64,000 nucleotides of DNA from Comamonas testosteroni (GCF_030505195.1 NZ_CP129672.1:868001-932000), one strand, 5' to 3'. Counted from the first letter of the stretch, positions 1 to 9,279 are shown. Notes: generated by a model not told the origin, from the letters alone. Translations and numbers: made by a program.

Positions 1-1
1 C

Positions 2-670
2 GGCGCCGTGCGGGCCGACGTAGCGATTGTTGTGGCACGCACCGAAGCCGGTGTCTCCTGGTTTCTGGTGGACACAGACACCCCGGGTTATCGCCTGGTG
101 CGCGACGTGTCGACGATGGAGCCGTTTGATGCCGGTGGCCACGGCGAGATCACGCTCACCAATTGCCGCGTGCCTGCGAGCGCATTGATCGGCGAAGAAG
201 GCCGTGGCCTCGAATACGCACAGCTACGCCTCGAAGGCGCACGCCTGTTTCACTGCATGCGTTTTATCGGCATGGCGTCTCGTGCGATGGATATCGCGCA
301 AGAGTACGCATCACACCGAGAATCTTATGGTGCGAAGCTGGGCGAGCACCAGATGGTGCAGTCCATGATTGCCGATGCGCATATCGAGCTTTACGCCGCA
401 CGCCTGATGACGCGCGATGTAGCGCGAATGCTGGATGCGGGCGAATCGATTCGCCATCACTCCTCGATGGCCAAGGTGTTCGTCTCCGAAGTGGTCTGCA
501 AAGTGGCGGACTCAGCGGTGCAAATTTGCGGCGCACTTGGCATCTCCGAGGACACGCCGGTGTCAATGATTTATCGCCAGATGCGGCCTTTCCGTATTTA
601 TGACGGCGCGTCCGAAGTCCACCGATCGGCGATTGCCAAACGTGCGCTGCGCCATCGCATTTGCGCCTGA
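2..670 (+). CDS. Acyl-CoA dehydrogenase, C-terminal part (5' end outside window)
   Basis: The frame is open from the window edge, so the N-terminus is missing; any start codon inside is not the real one. About 220 residues are visible: the end of the beta-barrel middle domain and the whole C-terminal helical domain. It ends in a YDGASEVHR motif at the place where classical family members carry the catalytic glutamate in a YEGT-type motif. The YDG(A/P)SEVHR form is known from ACAD10/11-like and many bacterial catabolic dehydrogenases. The family oxidises acyl-CoA to 2-enoyl-CoA with FAD. It is first in a + strand operon with two further dehydrogenases 43 bp downstream, which implies distinct substrates or steps within one pathway. 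Confidence 0.9.
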   Translation, partial: GAVRADVAIVVARTEAGVSWFLVDTDTPGYRLVRDVSTMEPFDAGGHGEITLTNCRVPASALIGEEGRGLEYAQLRLEGARLFHCMRFIGMASRAMDIAQEYASHRESYGAKLGEHQMVQSMIADAHIELYAARLMTRDVARMLDAGESIRHHSSMAKVFVSEVVCKVADSAVQICGALGISEDTPVSMIYRQMRPFRIYDGASEVHRSAIAKRALRHRICA

Positions 671-713
671 TGCAGGCTGATCCCGCTTGAATTTCACTCT
701 AGGTTTTCCACCC

Positions 714-1901
714 ATGCAAGAGACCACCGAACTTGCGGCATTCCGCACAAAGATACGCCAATTTGTCGGCGAACGCCTTCCCCAGGACGTTCGCGAAACC
801 ACGCAGCGCGGCCAGCAGCACACGCGTGAGCAAGTGGTGCGTTGGCACAAAATCCTTGCCACCGATGGCCTTCTCGTGCCGCATTGGTTCAAGCGCTGGG
901 GCGGTCAGGAATGGAGCGTCGAACAGCAAATGGTGTTTGACGAAGAAATGGCGCAAGGCCACGCGCCGGAGCTCAACAGCGTGACATTCGACATGCTCGG
1001 CCCGGTGATCATGCACTACGGCAGTGAGGCGCAAAAAGAGCGATTTTTGCCCGCGATTGCCGCTGGCGATCAATGGTGGTGCCAGGGCTACTCGGAGCCC
1101 AACGCGGGCTCGGATCTCGCATCGCTCGCCACCCAGGCCAAGCGTGATGGCGATCACTACGTGGTCAACGGTTCGAAGATCTGGACTTCGTATGCACAGT
1201 ACTCCGACTGGATGTTCTGCCTCGTTCGCACAGCCCAAGGTGGCAAGCCGCAAGAGGGCATTTCCTTTTTGCTGATCGATATGAAATCGCCCGGCATCAC
1301 TGTGCGTCCCATCGTCGGCATTCACGGTTGGGTGGTCTTCAACGAAGTGTTCCTCGACAACGTGCACGTGCCCGTGGATCAAATCGTAGGCGAGGAAAAC
1401 GAGGGCTGGACGGTGGCCAAGTCGCTGCTGGAATTTGAGCGGCTGAAACTCGCGCGCATCGGTGAAAACAAGCGCCGCATGACACGTGCGCGTGAGATTG
1501 GGCTTACGCACATGCATCTGGGCAAACCCGTTGGCGAGCAGCACTGGTTTCGGGAACGCTTTGCCGATCTGCAATCGCGCTTGCTGGCGCTCGAAGCCAA
1601 CGCGGGCCGCTTCATCCAACGCCAGCAAGCGGGCGAGTTGCTTGGCGCGGAAGTCTCCATGCTCAAGATGCGTGGCAGCCGCTTGATTCAGCTGTGGGAA
1701 GAACTCATCGTCGACGGCCTCGGCGCCGATGCGTTTGCACTCAGCCCCGCCTGGCTTGCAGGCCAAAGCGATGCCCCGCAGATGGGGAGCATTGCGGGCA
1801 CCGCATCCTCTCGCCGATTTCTTGCGCGGGGCTACACCATCGCCGGTGGCTCCAGTGAAATTCAACACAATATTCTCGCCAAACAGGTACTCGGACTATG
1901 A
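714..1901 (+). CDS. Acyl-CoA dehydrogenase, large-chain type
   Basis: About 395 residues, full length for the family. The ATG at 714 (MQETTELAAF) is preferred over an in-frame TTG at 687. Recognisable features are the FAD/substrate segment YSEPNAGSDLASL near residue 130 and the C-terminal IAGGSSEIQHNILAKQVLGL-like ending, typical of the FadE proteins of steroid and branched-acid catabolism. The stop overlaps the next start (ATGA at 1898-1901), so translation is probably coupled to the third dehydrogenase. Known family pattern: such a chain often pairs with a smaller dehydrogenase chain to form an alpha2beta2 enzyme. The substrate is unknown; steroid-ring or side-chain intermediates are an inference from operon style. 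Confidence 0.92.
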   Translation: MQETTELAAFRTKIRQFVGERLPQDVRETTQRGQQHTREQVVRWHKILATDGLLVPHWFKRWGGQEWSVEQQMVFDEEMAQGHAPELNSVTFDMLGPVIMHYGSEAQKERFLPAIAAGDQWWCQGYSEPNAGSDLASLATQAKRDGDHYVVNGSKIWTSYAQYSDWMFCLVRTAQGGKPQEGISFLLIDMKSPGITVRPIVGIHGWVVFNEVFLDNVHVPVDQIVGEENEGWTVAKSLLEFERLKLARIGENKRRMTRAREIGLTHMHLGKPVGEQHWFRERFADLQSRLLALEANAGRFIQRQQAGELLGAEVSMLKMRGSRLIQLWEELIVDGLGADAFALSPAWLAGQSDAPQMGSIAGTASSRRFLARGYTIAGGSSEIQHNILAKQVLGL

Positions 1902-3010
1902 GCGACTCCCTGCAACAAGAGCAGCAAATGATTGCCGACAGTGTTCGGCGTTGGGCCACGCAAACAAGCTCGCCTGCACAACGCGAAGCCTCGGCCGCAC
2001 ACAACGACGGCTGCCCGCCAGAGCGCTGGGGCGAAATCGCCGAAATGGGATGGCTGGCCTTCCCCATTCCCGCCGAAGACGAGGGTCTTGGCGGCAGTCT
2101 GGAAGACCTGTGCGTGCTCGCCGAAGAGTTGGGCCGTGCGCTACTGATCGAGCCCTTTGTCGCCAACGCCATCGTCGCCAGTCATTTGATGGTGCAGACC
2201 GCCGAAGGTGCGCTGCGCAGTCAATGGCTTGGTGATCTTGCAAGTGGTCAAAAACGTATGGCCTTTGCGATGTGGGAGCCGCAATGCGAGGGCCTCGTGA
2301 TGCCTGCAAACGCCACGGCTCAACAGACGCCTGACGGTTTTGCAATCAGCGGCGCCAAAGGACTTTCGCCCGGACTTTCAGGTGCAGATGCATTGCTGCT
2401 GGTTGCTCGCATTGCCGACGACGACTTCGGCCTATTTTTCGTCAACGCCGATGCGGCTGGCCTCACGCTCGGCAACCAACGCCTGTACGACGGTCGCCAC
2501 GCTGCCTCTTTACAGCTAGAGAAATCACCGGCAAAGCTGCTGCGCAAGGCCCCTTGGGCGCAAATGCATGTGTTGGTGCAATCGGCTATTGATCGCGGCA
2601 TCATCGCGCATTGTGCGGAAACGGCTGGCGCGGCCAGCGTGGCGCTCGCCACCACCATTGAGTATGTGAAGACCCGCAAGCAGTTTGGACGCAGCATTAG
2701 CAGCAACCAAGTGGTGCAGCACCGGCTGGTTGATCTTTATGTAGAAGTGCAAGAGCTCAAAGCCTTGTGGCGCTACGTCGCCAACGAGCCATCGCCAGGC
2801 AATGTGTCGGCGCTTGCCATTCGCTGCATTGACGTGGCCCGTCACGTGTGGGAAGAAACCCTGCAATTGCACGGCGCGATCGGCATGACTGAGGAGTACG
2901 AACTCGGCGAATACCTGCGCCGCCTGGCGCTGGCTACATCGCTGTATGGCGGCGCAGCCGTGCATCACGAGCGCCTTGCCGCGCTTTCTTTTAAGGCAGG
3001 CTACGCATGA
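1898..3010 (+). CDS. Acyl-CoA dehydrogenase, small-chain partner type
   Basis: 370 residues, starting at the ATG that overlaps the previous stop. The C-terminal domain has RKQFGRSISSNQVVQHRL and LHGAIGMTEEYELG, standard dehydrogenase signatures. The canonical catalytic-glutamate loop (EGT/GGSSEIQ type) is not evident after the last motif, and the protein ends soon after. This matches the non-catalytic or half-site chain of heteromeric acyl-CoA dehydrogenases, where one chain supplies part of the FAD and CoA site. With the 4-bp overlap upstream and another ATGA overlap downstream (3007-3010), a complex with the 714-1901 product is the simplest reading. That pairing is inference. Confidence 0.9.
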   Translation: MSDSLQQEQQMIADSVRRWATQTSSPAQREASAAHNDGCPPERWGEIAEMGWLAFPIPAEDEGLGGSLEDLCVLAEELGRALLIEPFVANAIVASHLMVQTAEGALRSQWLGDLASGQKRMAFAMWEPQCEGLVMPANATAQQTPDGFAISGAKGLSPGLSGADALLLVARIADDDFGLFFVNADAAGLTLGNQRLYDGRHAASLQLEKSPAKLLRKAPWAQMHVLVQSAIDRGIIAHCAETAGAASVALATTIEYVKTRKQFGRSISSNQVVQHRLVDLYVEVQELKALWRYVANEPSPGNVSALAIRCIDVARHVWEETLQLHGAIGMTEEYELGEYLRRLALATSLYGGAAVHHERLAALSFKAGYA

Positions 3011-3804
3011 CAAATACGCAAGAGCATCCATCGCTCATCACCACACGCGAAACGGGCGTGCTGTGCATGATCATCAATGCGCCGCAAGTGCGTAATTCTT
3101 TGCAAGCACCCGGTGTGCTGGACGGTTTGCTAAGCGCACTCGAAGAGCTGGAGCAAGACCCCACGCTGCGCGCTGCCGTACTGACGGGCGCGGGTGGCGC
3201 ATTCTGTTCGGGCGGCGATCTGCGCCAGCTCTCAGAAAAAAGCGAAGCCGAAGTGCGTCGCAATATGACGAGGAATGCTTGGCTGTATCGACGCCTTGCG
3301 CTCAGCGACAAGCTCATCATCGCTGCGGTCGATGGCCCAGCCTATGGTGCGGGACTGGGTCTGGCGCTGGCCTGCGATTTGGTGGTGGCGGGAAAAGACG
3401 CAATGTTTTGCAGCGCCTTCACCCGCGTCGGTGCGATGCCGGATGCCGCGCTGTTTTGGTCGCTGCCGTCACGTGTCGGTACTACGCAAGCCCGCCGCAT
3501 GATGCTGATGGCCACCGAAGTGAACGCCGAGCGCGCCTTGCAAACCGGCCTTGCCGATGAGCATGTGGCGGATGGCAGTGCGCTGCCCACAGCGCTTGAG
3601 TTGGCGCACAAGATTGCACGTGGGCCGCAGCGCCCGTTTGGCCGCATCAAGGCCGGCTTGCGCCGCGCGCCAATATCGCTGGAAGATGCGCTCGCGTTCC
3701 AGCTCGACAATGCGCCCGGACTCTTTGCGGGAGCGGATTTCAAGGAAGGTGCGAATGCTTTCTTTGAAAAGCGCCGGCCCGTTTTTGGACAGCAGGATCA
3801 GTAA
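3007..3804 (+). CDS. Enoyl-CoA hydratase/isomerase (crotonase) family protein
   Basis: 265 residues, normal for a crotonase. The first oxyanion-hole segment is GAGGAFCSGGDL (near residue 60) and the second GPAYGAGLGLALACDLV (near 115). The region where hydratases place the second catalytic glutamate reads GAMPDAALFWSLP, so an Asp may act there or the reaction may differ (isomerase, hydrolase or retro-aldol type). The start codon overlaps the preceding dehydrogenase stop, and the CoA-transferase follows after 5 bp. In the pathway it would hydrate or rearrange the enoyl-CoA made by the dehydrogenases. The exact reaction cannot be read from sequence. Confidence 0.9.
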   Translation: MTNTQEHPSLITTRETGVLCMIINAPQVRNSLQAPGVLDGLLSALEELEQDPTLRAAVLTGAGGAFCSGGDLRQLSEKSEAEVRRNMTRNAWLYRRLALSDKLIIAAVDGPAYGAGLGLALACDLVVAGKDAMFCSAFTRVGAMPDAALFWSLPSRVGTTQARRMMLMATEVNAERALQTGLADEHVADGSALPTALELAHKIARGPQRPFGRIKAGLRRAPISLEDALAFQLDNAPGLFAGADFKEGANAFFEKRRPVFGQQDQ

Positions 3805-3809
3805 GCGCC

Positions 3810-4979
3810 ATGACATCAGCCATCAACTCTGTACCAAACGATGCGCCGCTGGCAGGCGTGCGCGTGATCGAATTCGGCCAATACATTGCCGTGCCCGCCG
3901 CTGGCCAATCGCTCGCGGACTTGGGCGCGGAGGTCATCAAGATCGAACCTTCAGCAGGTGATGCAGCCCGTCAGCTCGGCTGGACCGATGACGACTGTGG
4001 CCCCATGTTCACCGCCTACAACCGCGGCAAACGCTCAGTGGTGCTCGACTTGCGCAGCGATGCGGGGTCCGCCGCTGCGCTCAAGCTGGTTGCCAGTGCC
4101 GACATCGTCTTGCAAAACATGCGCCCCGGTGCCATGCACAAGCTGGGCCTGAGCGCCGAACAACTGATGTCGCAGTTCCCACGCCTGATCTATGGACAAG
4201 TCAGCGGCTTTGGCCAACGCGGTCCTGCCAGCTCGCGGGCAGGCCTTGACATCGCTGCCCAGGCCGAAAGCGGCATGATGAGCCTGAACGGCGAGGCCGG
4301 GCGCGATCCCGTTCGTGTTGGCTTCACCGCTGTCGACATACTCACCGCGCAATCGCTCACCAGTGGCGTGCTGGCAGCGCTGTTTCGCCGCAGCGTGAAC
4401 GGGCGCGGTGCGCTCATTAATCTCTCGTTGATCGATATTGCCGTGGCGTCGCTCGCGAACGCTTGGGCAGAGTACCGCATGTTCAACAAAGTGCCCCTGC
4501 GCTGCGGTAACGGCCAGCCAACAGTGGCACCCGCGGCCGAGGTGGTGGCGACGAGCGACGGCATGGTGGTGGTTTCTGCCTATACCGAGGAGCATTTCCC
4601 GCGTCTGTGCAACGCCATCGGCAGCCCGGAACTCGCTCAAGACGCACGTTTTGCGACCAATCGCGCACGCGTGGAAAACCGCGCGGCATTGCTTGCGGCG
4701 CTCAACACTGCCTTCCACCACCACAGTACCCATGCGGTTTGCGAGCTGCTGAGCAACGCTGGCGTTGTAGTCGGAGCCATCCGCACCATGGACCAGATTC
4801 GCGCCGGGCAGGAAGGTGTTTCCAAGGACTTGTTCGTTGGAACCCAGGCCGGTGAACGCGCGCCCGCAGATATTCCAGGAGTCGTCTTAATCGACGACTA
4901 CAAACACCGCCCTGGCCGCGTGCCATCGCTCGGCGAGCACACTCGCCAAGTGCTTTCCGAACTGAACCAAGCCAACTGA
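3810..4979 (+). CDS. CaiB/BaiF family (class III) CoA-transferase
   Basis: 389 residues. The N-terminal GVRVIEFGQYIAVPAAG is followed by ADLGAEVIKIEP, the usual opening of family III CoA-transferases. The catalytic aspartate is the D in AGLDIAAQAESG, about residue 148, equivalent to the aspartyl-CoA-forming residue of formyl-CoA transferase. The enzyme moves CoA between two carboxylic acids and would activate an acid intermediate for the dehydrogenases encoded upstream. It lies 5 bp after the crotonase and 9 bp before the flavoprotein gene, within the same transcription unit. Donor and acceptor are unknown. Confidence 0.92.
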   Translation: MTSAINSVPNDAPLAGVRVIEFGQYIAVPAAGQSLADLGAEVIKIEPSAGDAARQLGWTDDDCGPMFTAYNRGKRSVVLDLRSDAGSAAALKLVASADIVLQNMRPGAMHKLGLSAEQLMSQFPRLIYGQVSGFGQRGPASSRAGLDIAAQAESGMMSLNGEAGRDPVRVGFTAVDILTAQSLTSGVLAALFRRSVNGRGALINLSLIDIAVASLANAWAEYRMFNKVPLRCGNGQPTVAPAAEVVATSDGMVVVSAYTEEHFPRLCNAIGSPELAQDARFATNRARVENRAALLAALNTAFHHHSTHAVCELLSNAGVVVGAIRTMDQIRAGQEGVSKDLFVGTQAGERAPADIPGVVLIDDYKHRPGRVPSLGEHTRQVLSELNQAN

Positions 4980-4988
4980 TCAAGAGAC

Positions 4989-5966
4989 ATGAAAACCCGA
5001 ATCACAGAACTCTTCAACATCGAATGCCCCATCATTCAAGGCGGCATGCACCACGTTGGCTTGGCCGAGCTGGCGGCTGCGGTCTCCAATGCCGGCGGCC
5101 TTGGCGTCATCACCGCACTCACCCAGCCATCGGCTGAGGCCCTGTCCAGGGAAATTGCGCGCTGCCGCGAGATGACGGACAAGCCTTTTGGAGTGAATCT
5201 CACCTTTCTGCCTGCGGTCAATGCCCCAGACTATCCCGGCTATGTGCGCGCCATCATCGAAGGCGGCGTGAAGATTGTGGAGACCGCTGGCAACAATCCA
5301 CAGCAATGGCTACCGGCACTGCATGAGGCTGGCATCAAGGTCATCCACAAATGCACCTCGGTGCGCCACGCGCTCAAGGCACAAAGCATTGGCTGCGATG
5401 CGGTGAGCGTAGACGGTTTTGAATGCGCTGGCCACCCAGGCGAAGACGACATCCCCAACTTCATCCTGCTGCCGCGCGCGGCGGAAGAATTGAAGGTGCC
5501 TTTTGTGGCCTCTGGCGGCATGGCCGATGGCCGCTCACTGGTCGCAGCGCTGGCGCTGGGCGCTGACGGCATCAACATGGGCACACGTTTTGTCGCCACG
5601 AAGGAGGCCCCGGTTCACGACAACGTCAAGCAGGCAATTGTGCGGGCTACCGAACTCGATACGCGTCTTGTGATGCGCCCGCTGCGCAACACCGAACGCG
5701 TGCTGAACAACCCCGCAGTCGAGCGCCTGATTGCCAAGGAGCGTGAGCTGGGCGAAAAGATCAAGTTCGCAGACATCGCCACCGAGGTCGCGGGTGTTTA
5801 TCCGCGCGTGATGAAGCAAGGCGATCTCGATTGCGGCGCCTGGTCTTGCGGTCAGGTGGCAGGGCTGATTCATGACATTCCAAGCGTGCAGGAGCTGCTG
5901 GACCGCATCATGCGCGAGGCGCATGAAATCGTGAATGAGCGATTGCTCAAGCGCTTCGGGATCTAA
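4989..5966 (+). CDS. Nitronate monooxygenase-like FMN flavoprotein
   Basis: 325 residues of the 2-nitropropane dioxygenase/NMO TIM-barrel family. Visible are the N-terminal PIIQGGM, the mid-barrel DAVSVDGFECAGHPGEDD, and the FMN-phosphate loop PFVASGGMADGRSLVAALALGADGINMGTRF. Members bind FMN. Many in catabolic operons are not nitronate oxidases but act on CoA thioesters; IpdC of actinobacterial steroid degradation and its proteobacterial counterparts (ScdK type) are precedents. Its place at the end of an acyl-CoA operon favours such a reductase or oxidase role over nitroalkane detoxification. The functional choice is inference; the fold is clear. Confidence 0.88.
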   Translation: MKTRITELFNIECPIIQGGMHHVGLAELAAAVSNAGGLGVITALTQPSAEALSREIARCREMTDKPFGVNLTFLPAVNAPDYPGYVRAIIEGGVKIVETAGNNPQQWLPALHEAGIKVIHKCTSVRHALKAQSIGCDAVSVDGFECAGHPGEDDIPNFILLPRAAEELKVPFVASGGMADGRSLVAALALGADGINMGTRFVATKEAPVHDNVKQAIVRATELDTRLVMRPLRNTERVLNNPAVERLIAKERELGEKIKFADIATEVAGVYPRVMKQGDLDCGAWSCGQVAGLIHDIPSVQELLDRIMREAHEIVNERLLKRFGI

Positions 5967-6484
5967 TGGTTGTGAATCGAACAGCTTTTCCTCGATAGCG
6001 CGAGCAGAATCAGCAAGCTGATGGAGTTGGAGTGTTTACGGCATTAGGTTAGAAGTGGCGACGCTCATAAAACAACTCAACCCTGCTACAAAGCGAGATT
6101 CTTGGGCTCATGCAGCAATAACACCATTTCAGATCACGCAAAAGCAGGCACTTGGCGTTCGATCAGCAGACTCCAACGACATCTTGAGATGTAGGGCAGA
6201 CTTTCTCGAAAATTTTGGCGCAACGACTGCTTTGAGCAACAGCCGTCATTAGCATCTCTGAAGTGAACGACTGCAACCAGCCTAGACTTGCCGTTCACGG
6301 TTACCTACCGGACGACAGCTTCTGGCCGGTAGCACTCCATCGACATCGTTCTATTGGCCAATGTGATTGACTTGGCCCAAGTCTTTCTTGCCACAGCACT
6401 TCTCGCACTCTGTGCAATTCCGATTGCGCCCGGGCTGTATGGCCACAGCCAGTGGATGACTGGAGAGAAAGGGGTTTACTGATG
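5967..6484. other. Intergenic region, about 520 bp, no convincing gene
   Basis: This spans the stop of the acyl-CoA operon and the stop of the leftward LysR gene. A 65-codon frame at 6055-6252 has no family resemblance and I saw no good ribosome site for it. The part at 6350-6450 can be read leftward as a short Cys-rich stretch (CTECEKCCGKK), but that frame overlaps the LysR gene and looks accidental. I see no strong terminator hairpin after 5966. Confidence 0.4.
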
Positions 6485-7396
6485 TCACCGCTTGGTTGAA
6501 CAAGGAGTGGTGATTCTCAGCGCTTGCACCACCAGCGTGAATGCCGGTGATGGCTGGCGCCTGCTGGGGTAGTACAGATGGTAGCCTTCGAATTTCGGGC
6601 ACCAGTCCTCAAGCACACGCACGAGCCGGCCATCTTCTAGGTACGGCATCAGCTCATCTTCCGGCAGCAGTGTGATGCCCAGCCCGGCCAGCGCAGCGTC
6701 CACCTGGGGCTGGGTGGTATTGAAGATCAGCTGCCCATCCACGCGCACATTCATCTGCTGGCCGCGGCGCTCGAAATCCCAGACATAGAGGCCACCGGAG
6801 CTTTGCATGCGCTGGTTGATGCACCGATGCTTCATCAGATCCTGGGGCACCTTGGGTTTTCCGTGAGCCTCGAAGTAGTCCGGCGAAGCCACCACCGCCA
6901 GGCGCATGGGCGGCCCGATGGGCACTGCGATCATGTCCTTGTCAATGGTCTTTCCCAGACGCACGCCAGCGTCGAAGCGATCCGCGACGATGTCGCGCAA
7001 GCCGTAGTTCACATCGAACTCCAGCTTGATGTCGGGGTACTCGCGCAGCAACGGCGTGAGCTTGGGCAGCAGCACGCTGTGCAGCACATAGTCACCGCAG
7101 GTGATGCGCACGGTGCCAGCTGGCTTGTCACGCAGCTCGGTCAAGGCATCAAGCTCAGCTTCGATCTCATCGAAGCGGTTGCCGATGGCCTGCATCAGCC
7201 GCTCGCCCGCCGAAGTCGGAGAGACGCTGCGAGTGGTTCGTGTGAGCAGCCGGATCTGCAGGCGCTCCTCCAGCGCGCGGATGGTCTGGCTCAGGGCGGA
7301 CTGCGTCACCCCGAGCGCCGCGGCGGCGCGGGTAAAGCTGCCTTCGCGTGCGACGGTGACGAAGGCCAGCAGATCGTTGAGGTTGCGTCGAGCCAT
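6485..7396 (-). CDS. LysR family transcriptional regulator
   Basis: About 303 residues from the ATG at 7396 (MARRNLNDLLAFVTVA); an upstream in-frame start at 7411 is possible but weaker. The winged helix covers residues 1-60 with the recognition helix in AAAALGVTQSALSQTIRALE. The effector-binding domain follows (residues 90-300), with the CrgA/PecT-like ending where a VRVLEDWCP...YHLYYPSRR segment is typical. It is divergent from the gene at 7494 with a 97-bp gap, the usual arrangement in which a LysR protein controls its neighbour. The likely targets are the lipoprotein, hydrolase and MFS genes; the inducer is unknown. Confidence 0.93.
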   Translation of the reverse strand: MARRNLNDLLAFVTVAREGSFTRAAAALGVTQSALSQTIRALEERLQIRLLTRTTRSVSPTSAGERLMQAIGNRFDEIEAELDALTELRDKPAGTVRITCGDYVLHSVLLPKLTPLLREYPDIKLEFDVNYGLRDIVADRFDAGVRLGKTIDKDMIAVPIGPPMRLAVVASPDYFEAHGKPKVPQDLMKHRCINQRMQSSGGLYVWDFERRGQQMNVRVDGQLIFNTTQPQVDAALAGLGITLLPEDELMPYLEDGRLVRVLEDWCPKFEGYHLYYPSRRQPSPAFTLVVQALRITTPCSTKR

Positions 7397-7493
7397 GGGG
7401 CAGTTTCTCACGAATACTGATTAGCTTCACTTATAAGCCAATTAAGGATTCAGTAGCTAGTCAATCACGCGAGGCTTCGTAAGAATTGAGGCC

Positions 7494-7991
7494 ATGAAAA
7501 AGCCAGCCCCCACTCTCGCTTGGCGGCGCGAAATGCTCGCGCTGCTGATCGGCTCGTGCCTCGGGTTGGCTGCCTGCACCCCTGGCAACTCGGACGCCCA
7601 GACACCAGCGCCGCGCATGCCCTCCAAGGACTCCACCATGAAGATTCGCCTGATCGTTGGTGAGCAGGTCGCCACTGCCACCCTCTACGACAACGCCACC
7701 GCCCGAGACTTCGCCTCCCTGCTGCCGCTGACCCTGACAATGGAGGACTACGACACCATCGAGCGGGTCTCCAGCCTGCCGCGCAAGCTGTCCACGCAGG
7801 GCGCGCCCGAGGGCATGGCGCCCGCAGCCGGCGAACTGACCCACTACGCCCCTTGGGGCAATCTCGCAATCTTCATCAAGCTGCGCTCCTATTCGCGCAG
7901 CCTGCTGCCTCTGGGCAAGGTGGACGAAGGCCTGTCCATTCTGTCCCGGCCCGGACCATACATGGTGCACATCGAGCGCGTCGAGCCCTGA
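7494..7991 (+). CDS. Cyclophilin-like fold lipoprotein
   Basis: 165 residues. The N-terminus has positively charged residues, a hydrophobic stretch and a lipobox LGLAAC at about residues 23-28, so it should be a lipid-anchored exported protein. The body (residues 48-165) starts MKIRLIVGEQVATATLYDN and contains the TMEDYDTIERVSSLP and HYAPWGNLAIF segments of the small cyclophilin-like beta-barrel family (related to TM1367-type proteins). These share the cyclophilin fold without proven prolyl isomerase activity. It sits between a divergent LysR gene and a hydrolase gene; this neighbourhood is common in proteobacteria. A GAGG ribosome site precedes the ATG. Confidence 0.82.
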   Translation: MKKPAPTLAWRREMLALLIGSCLGLAACTPGNSDAQTPAPRMPSKDSTMKIRLIVGEQVATATLYDNATARDFASLLPLTLTMEDYDTIERVSSLPRKLSTQGAPEGMAPAAGELTHYAPWGNLAIFIKLRSYSRSLLPLGKVDEGLSILSRPGPYMVHIERVEP

Positions 7992-8044
7992 ACCATCGGA
8001 CCATCTCCGCCACGACAGCAGCCTGGATCAAAGGAATAGCCATC

Positions 8045-9169
8045 ATGACCCCAACCATTGAAACAAGCGACATCGCCACGCCGGATAGCCTGGACGTGGG
8101 CCGCCGTAGATTGCTGAAGATGACCACCACCGGTATCGCTCCTGCGGGTGTCGGTGCCATTGCTGCCACACCGGCACACGCACAACCACAAACGCAGCCG
8201 GCCGTGAAGCTCACCGAGAAGTGGGACAAGGTGTTTCCCCAAAGCGACGAAGTTCAGCATAAGAAGATCACCTTCCAAAACCGCTACGGCATCACCCTGG
8301 CTGGCGACCTGTACCAGCCGAAGAACACCAGTGGCAAGCTCGCGGCGTTGGCCGTCAGCGGCCCGTTCGGTGCCGTGAAGGAACAGTCCTCCGGCCTGTA
8401 CGCGCAGACCATGGCCGAGCGCGGCTTCATTACGCTGGCGTTTGACCCGTCCTACACTGGAGAAAGCAGCGGCACGCCGCGCAATGTCGCCTCGCCCGAC
8501 ATCAGCGTCGAGGACTTCAGCGCGGCGGTAGATTGCCTGGGCCTGCTGCCAAATGTGGACCGTGAGCGCATCGGCATCATCGGTATCTGCGGCTGGGGTG
8601 GCATGGCGCTGAGCGCTGCCGCAGTGGACAAGCGCATCAAGGCCGTTGTGGCCAGCACCATGTATGACATGACCCGTGTTATGTCCAAGGGCTACAACGA
8701 CAGCGTGACCCTGGAACAGCGCACGCAGATGCTGGAGCAACTGGGCCAGCAGCGCTGGAAAGACGCCGAGGCCGGCAAGCCCGCCTATCAGCCACCCTAC
8801 AACGAGCTCAAGGGCGGCGAGGCGCAGTTCCTTATCGAGTACGCCGACTACTACCGCACGCCGCGCGGCTACCACCCGCGCGCGGTCAACTCCGGCAACG
8901 CCTGGACAATCACCACGCCGCTTCCATTCATGAACCTGCCCATCCTCAGCTATATCCGGGAAATTGCGCCGCGACCGATCCTTCTGGTCCATGGCGAGAA
9001 GGCGCATTCACGCTACTTCAGCGAAACCGCCTACGAGGCGGCGGCCGAACCGAAGGAGCTAGTGATCGTTCCAGGTGCCGGCCACGTGGACCTGTACGAC
9101 CAGATGGACAAGATTCCGTTCGAACAGTTGACGGTGTTCTTCCAGCAGAACCTGGCCACCACTGCGTAG
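8045..9169 (+). CDS. Exported alpha/beta hydrolase with Tat-type signal
   Basis: 374 residues from the ATG at 8045; the frame extends upstream but overlaps the previous gene. Near residue 20 a twin-arginine motif (GRRRLLKM) precedes a hydrophobic stretch ending in AHAQP, suggesting Tat export. The hydrolase domain shows an FGAVKEQSSGLYAQTMAERGF segment split across residues 110-135, and a nucleophile region IGICGWGGMAL where the expected G-x-S-x-G has cysteine (G-I-C-G-W-G), as in dienelactone-hydrolase-like members. The C-terminal His lies in GAGHVDLYD. It probably hydrolyses a small ester or lactone in the periplasm. It is co-oriented with the lipoprotein and MFS genes under the LysR regulator. 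Confidence 0.85.
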   Translation: MTPTIETSDIATPDSLDVGRRRLLKMTTTGIAPAGVGAIAATPAHAQPQTQPAVKLTEKWDKVFPQSDEVQHKKITFQNRYGITLAGDLYQPKNTSGKLAALAVSGPFGAVKEQSSGLYAQTMAERGFITLAFDPSYTGESSGTPRNVASPDISVEDFSAAVDCLGLLPNVDRERIGIIGICGWGGMALSAAAVDKRIKAVVASTMYDMTRVMSKGYNDSVTLEQRTQMLEQLGQQRWKDAEAGKPAYQPPYNELKGGEAQFLIEYADYYRTPRGYHPRAVNSGNAWTITTPLPFMNLPILSYIREIAPRPILLVHGEKAHSRYFSETAYEAAAEPKELVIVPGAGHVDLYDQMDKIPFEQLTVFFQQNLATTA

Positions 9170-9279
9170 AACTGGCACACGGGGCGCGCGAGCTGCCCTC
9201 CTCCCGTTCGTATCCCCTACCGCGCACGCCCCAGCGGATGGCGCTGCGTTTCCTATTGCGTCGCAGAAGAAAACACTCC

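Noticed and set aside
699..1868. Long minus-strand frame opposite the second acyl-CoA dehydrogenase
   Set aside because: It is the antisense of a clear dehydrogenase with FAD and substrate motifs; the reverse protein has no family pattern.
6351..6602. Short minus-strand Cys-rich frame (CTECEKCC) near the LysR gene
   Set aside because: Overlaps the LysR C-terminus in another frame and has no start context; treated as chance.
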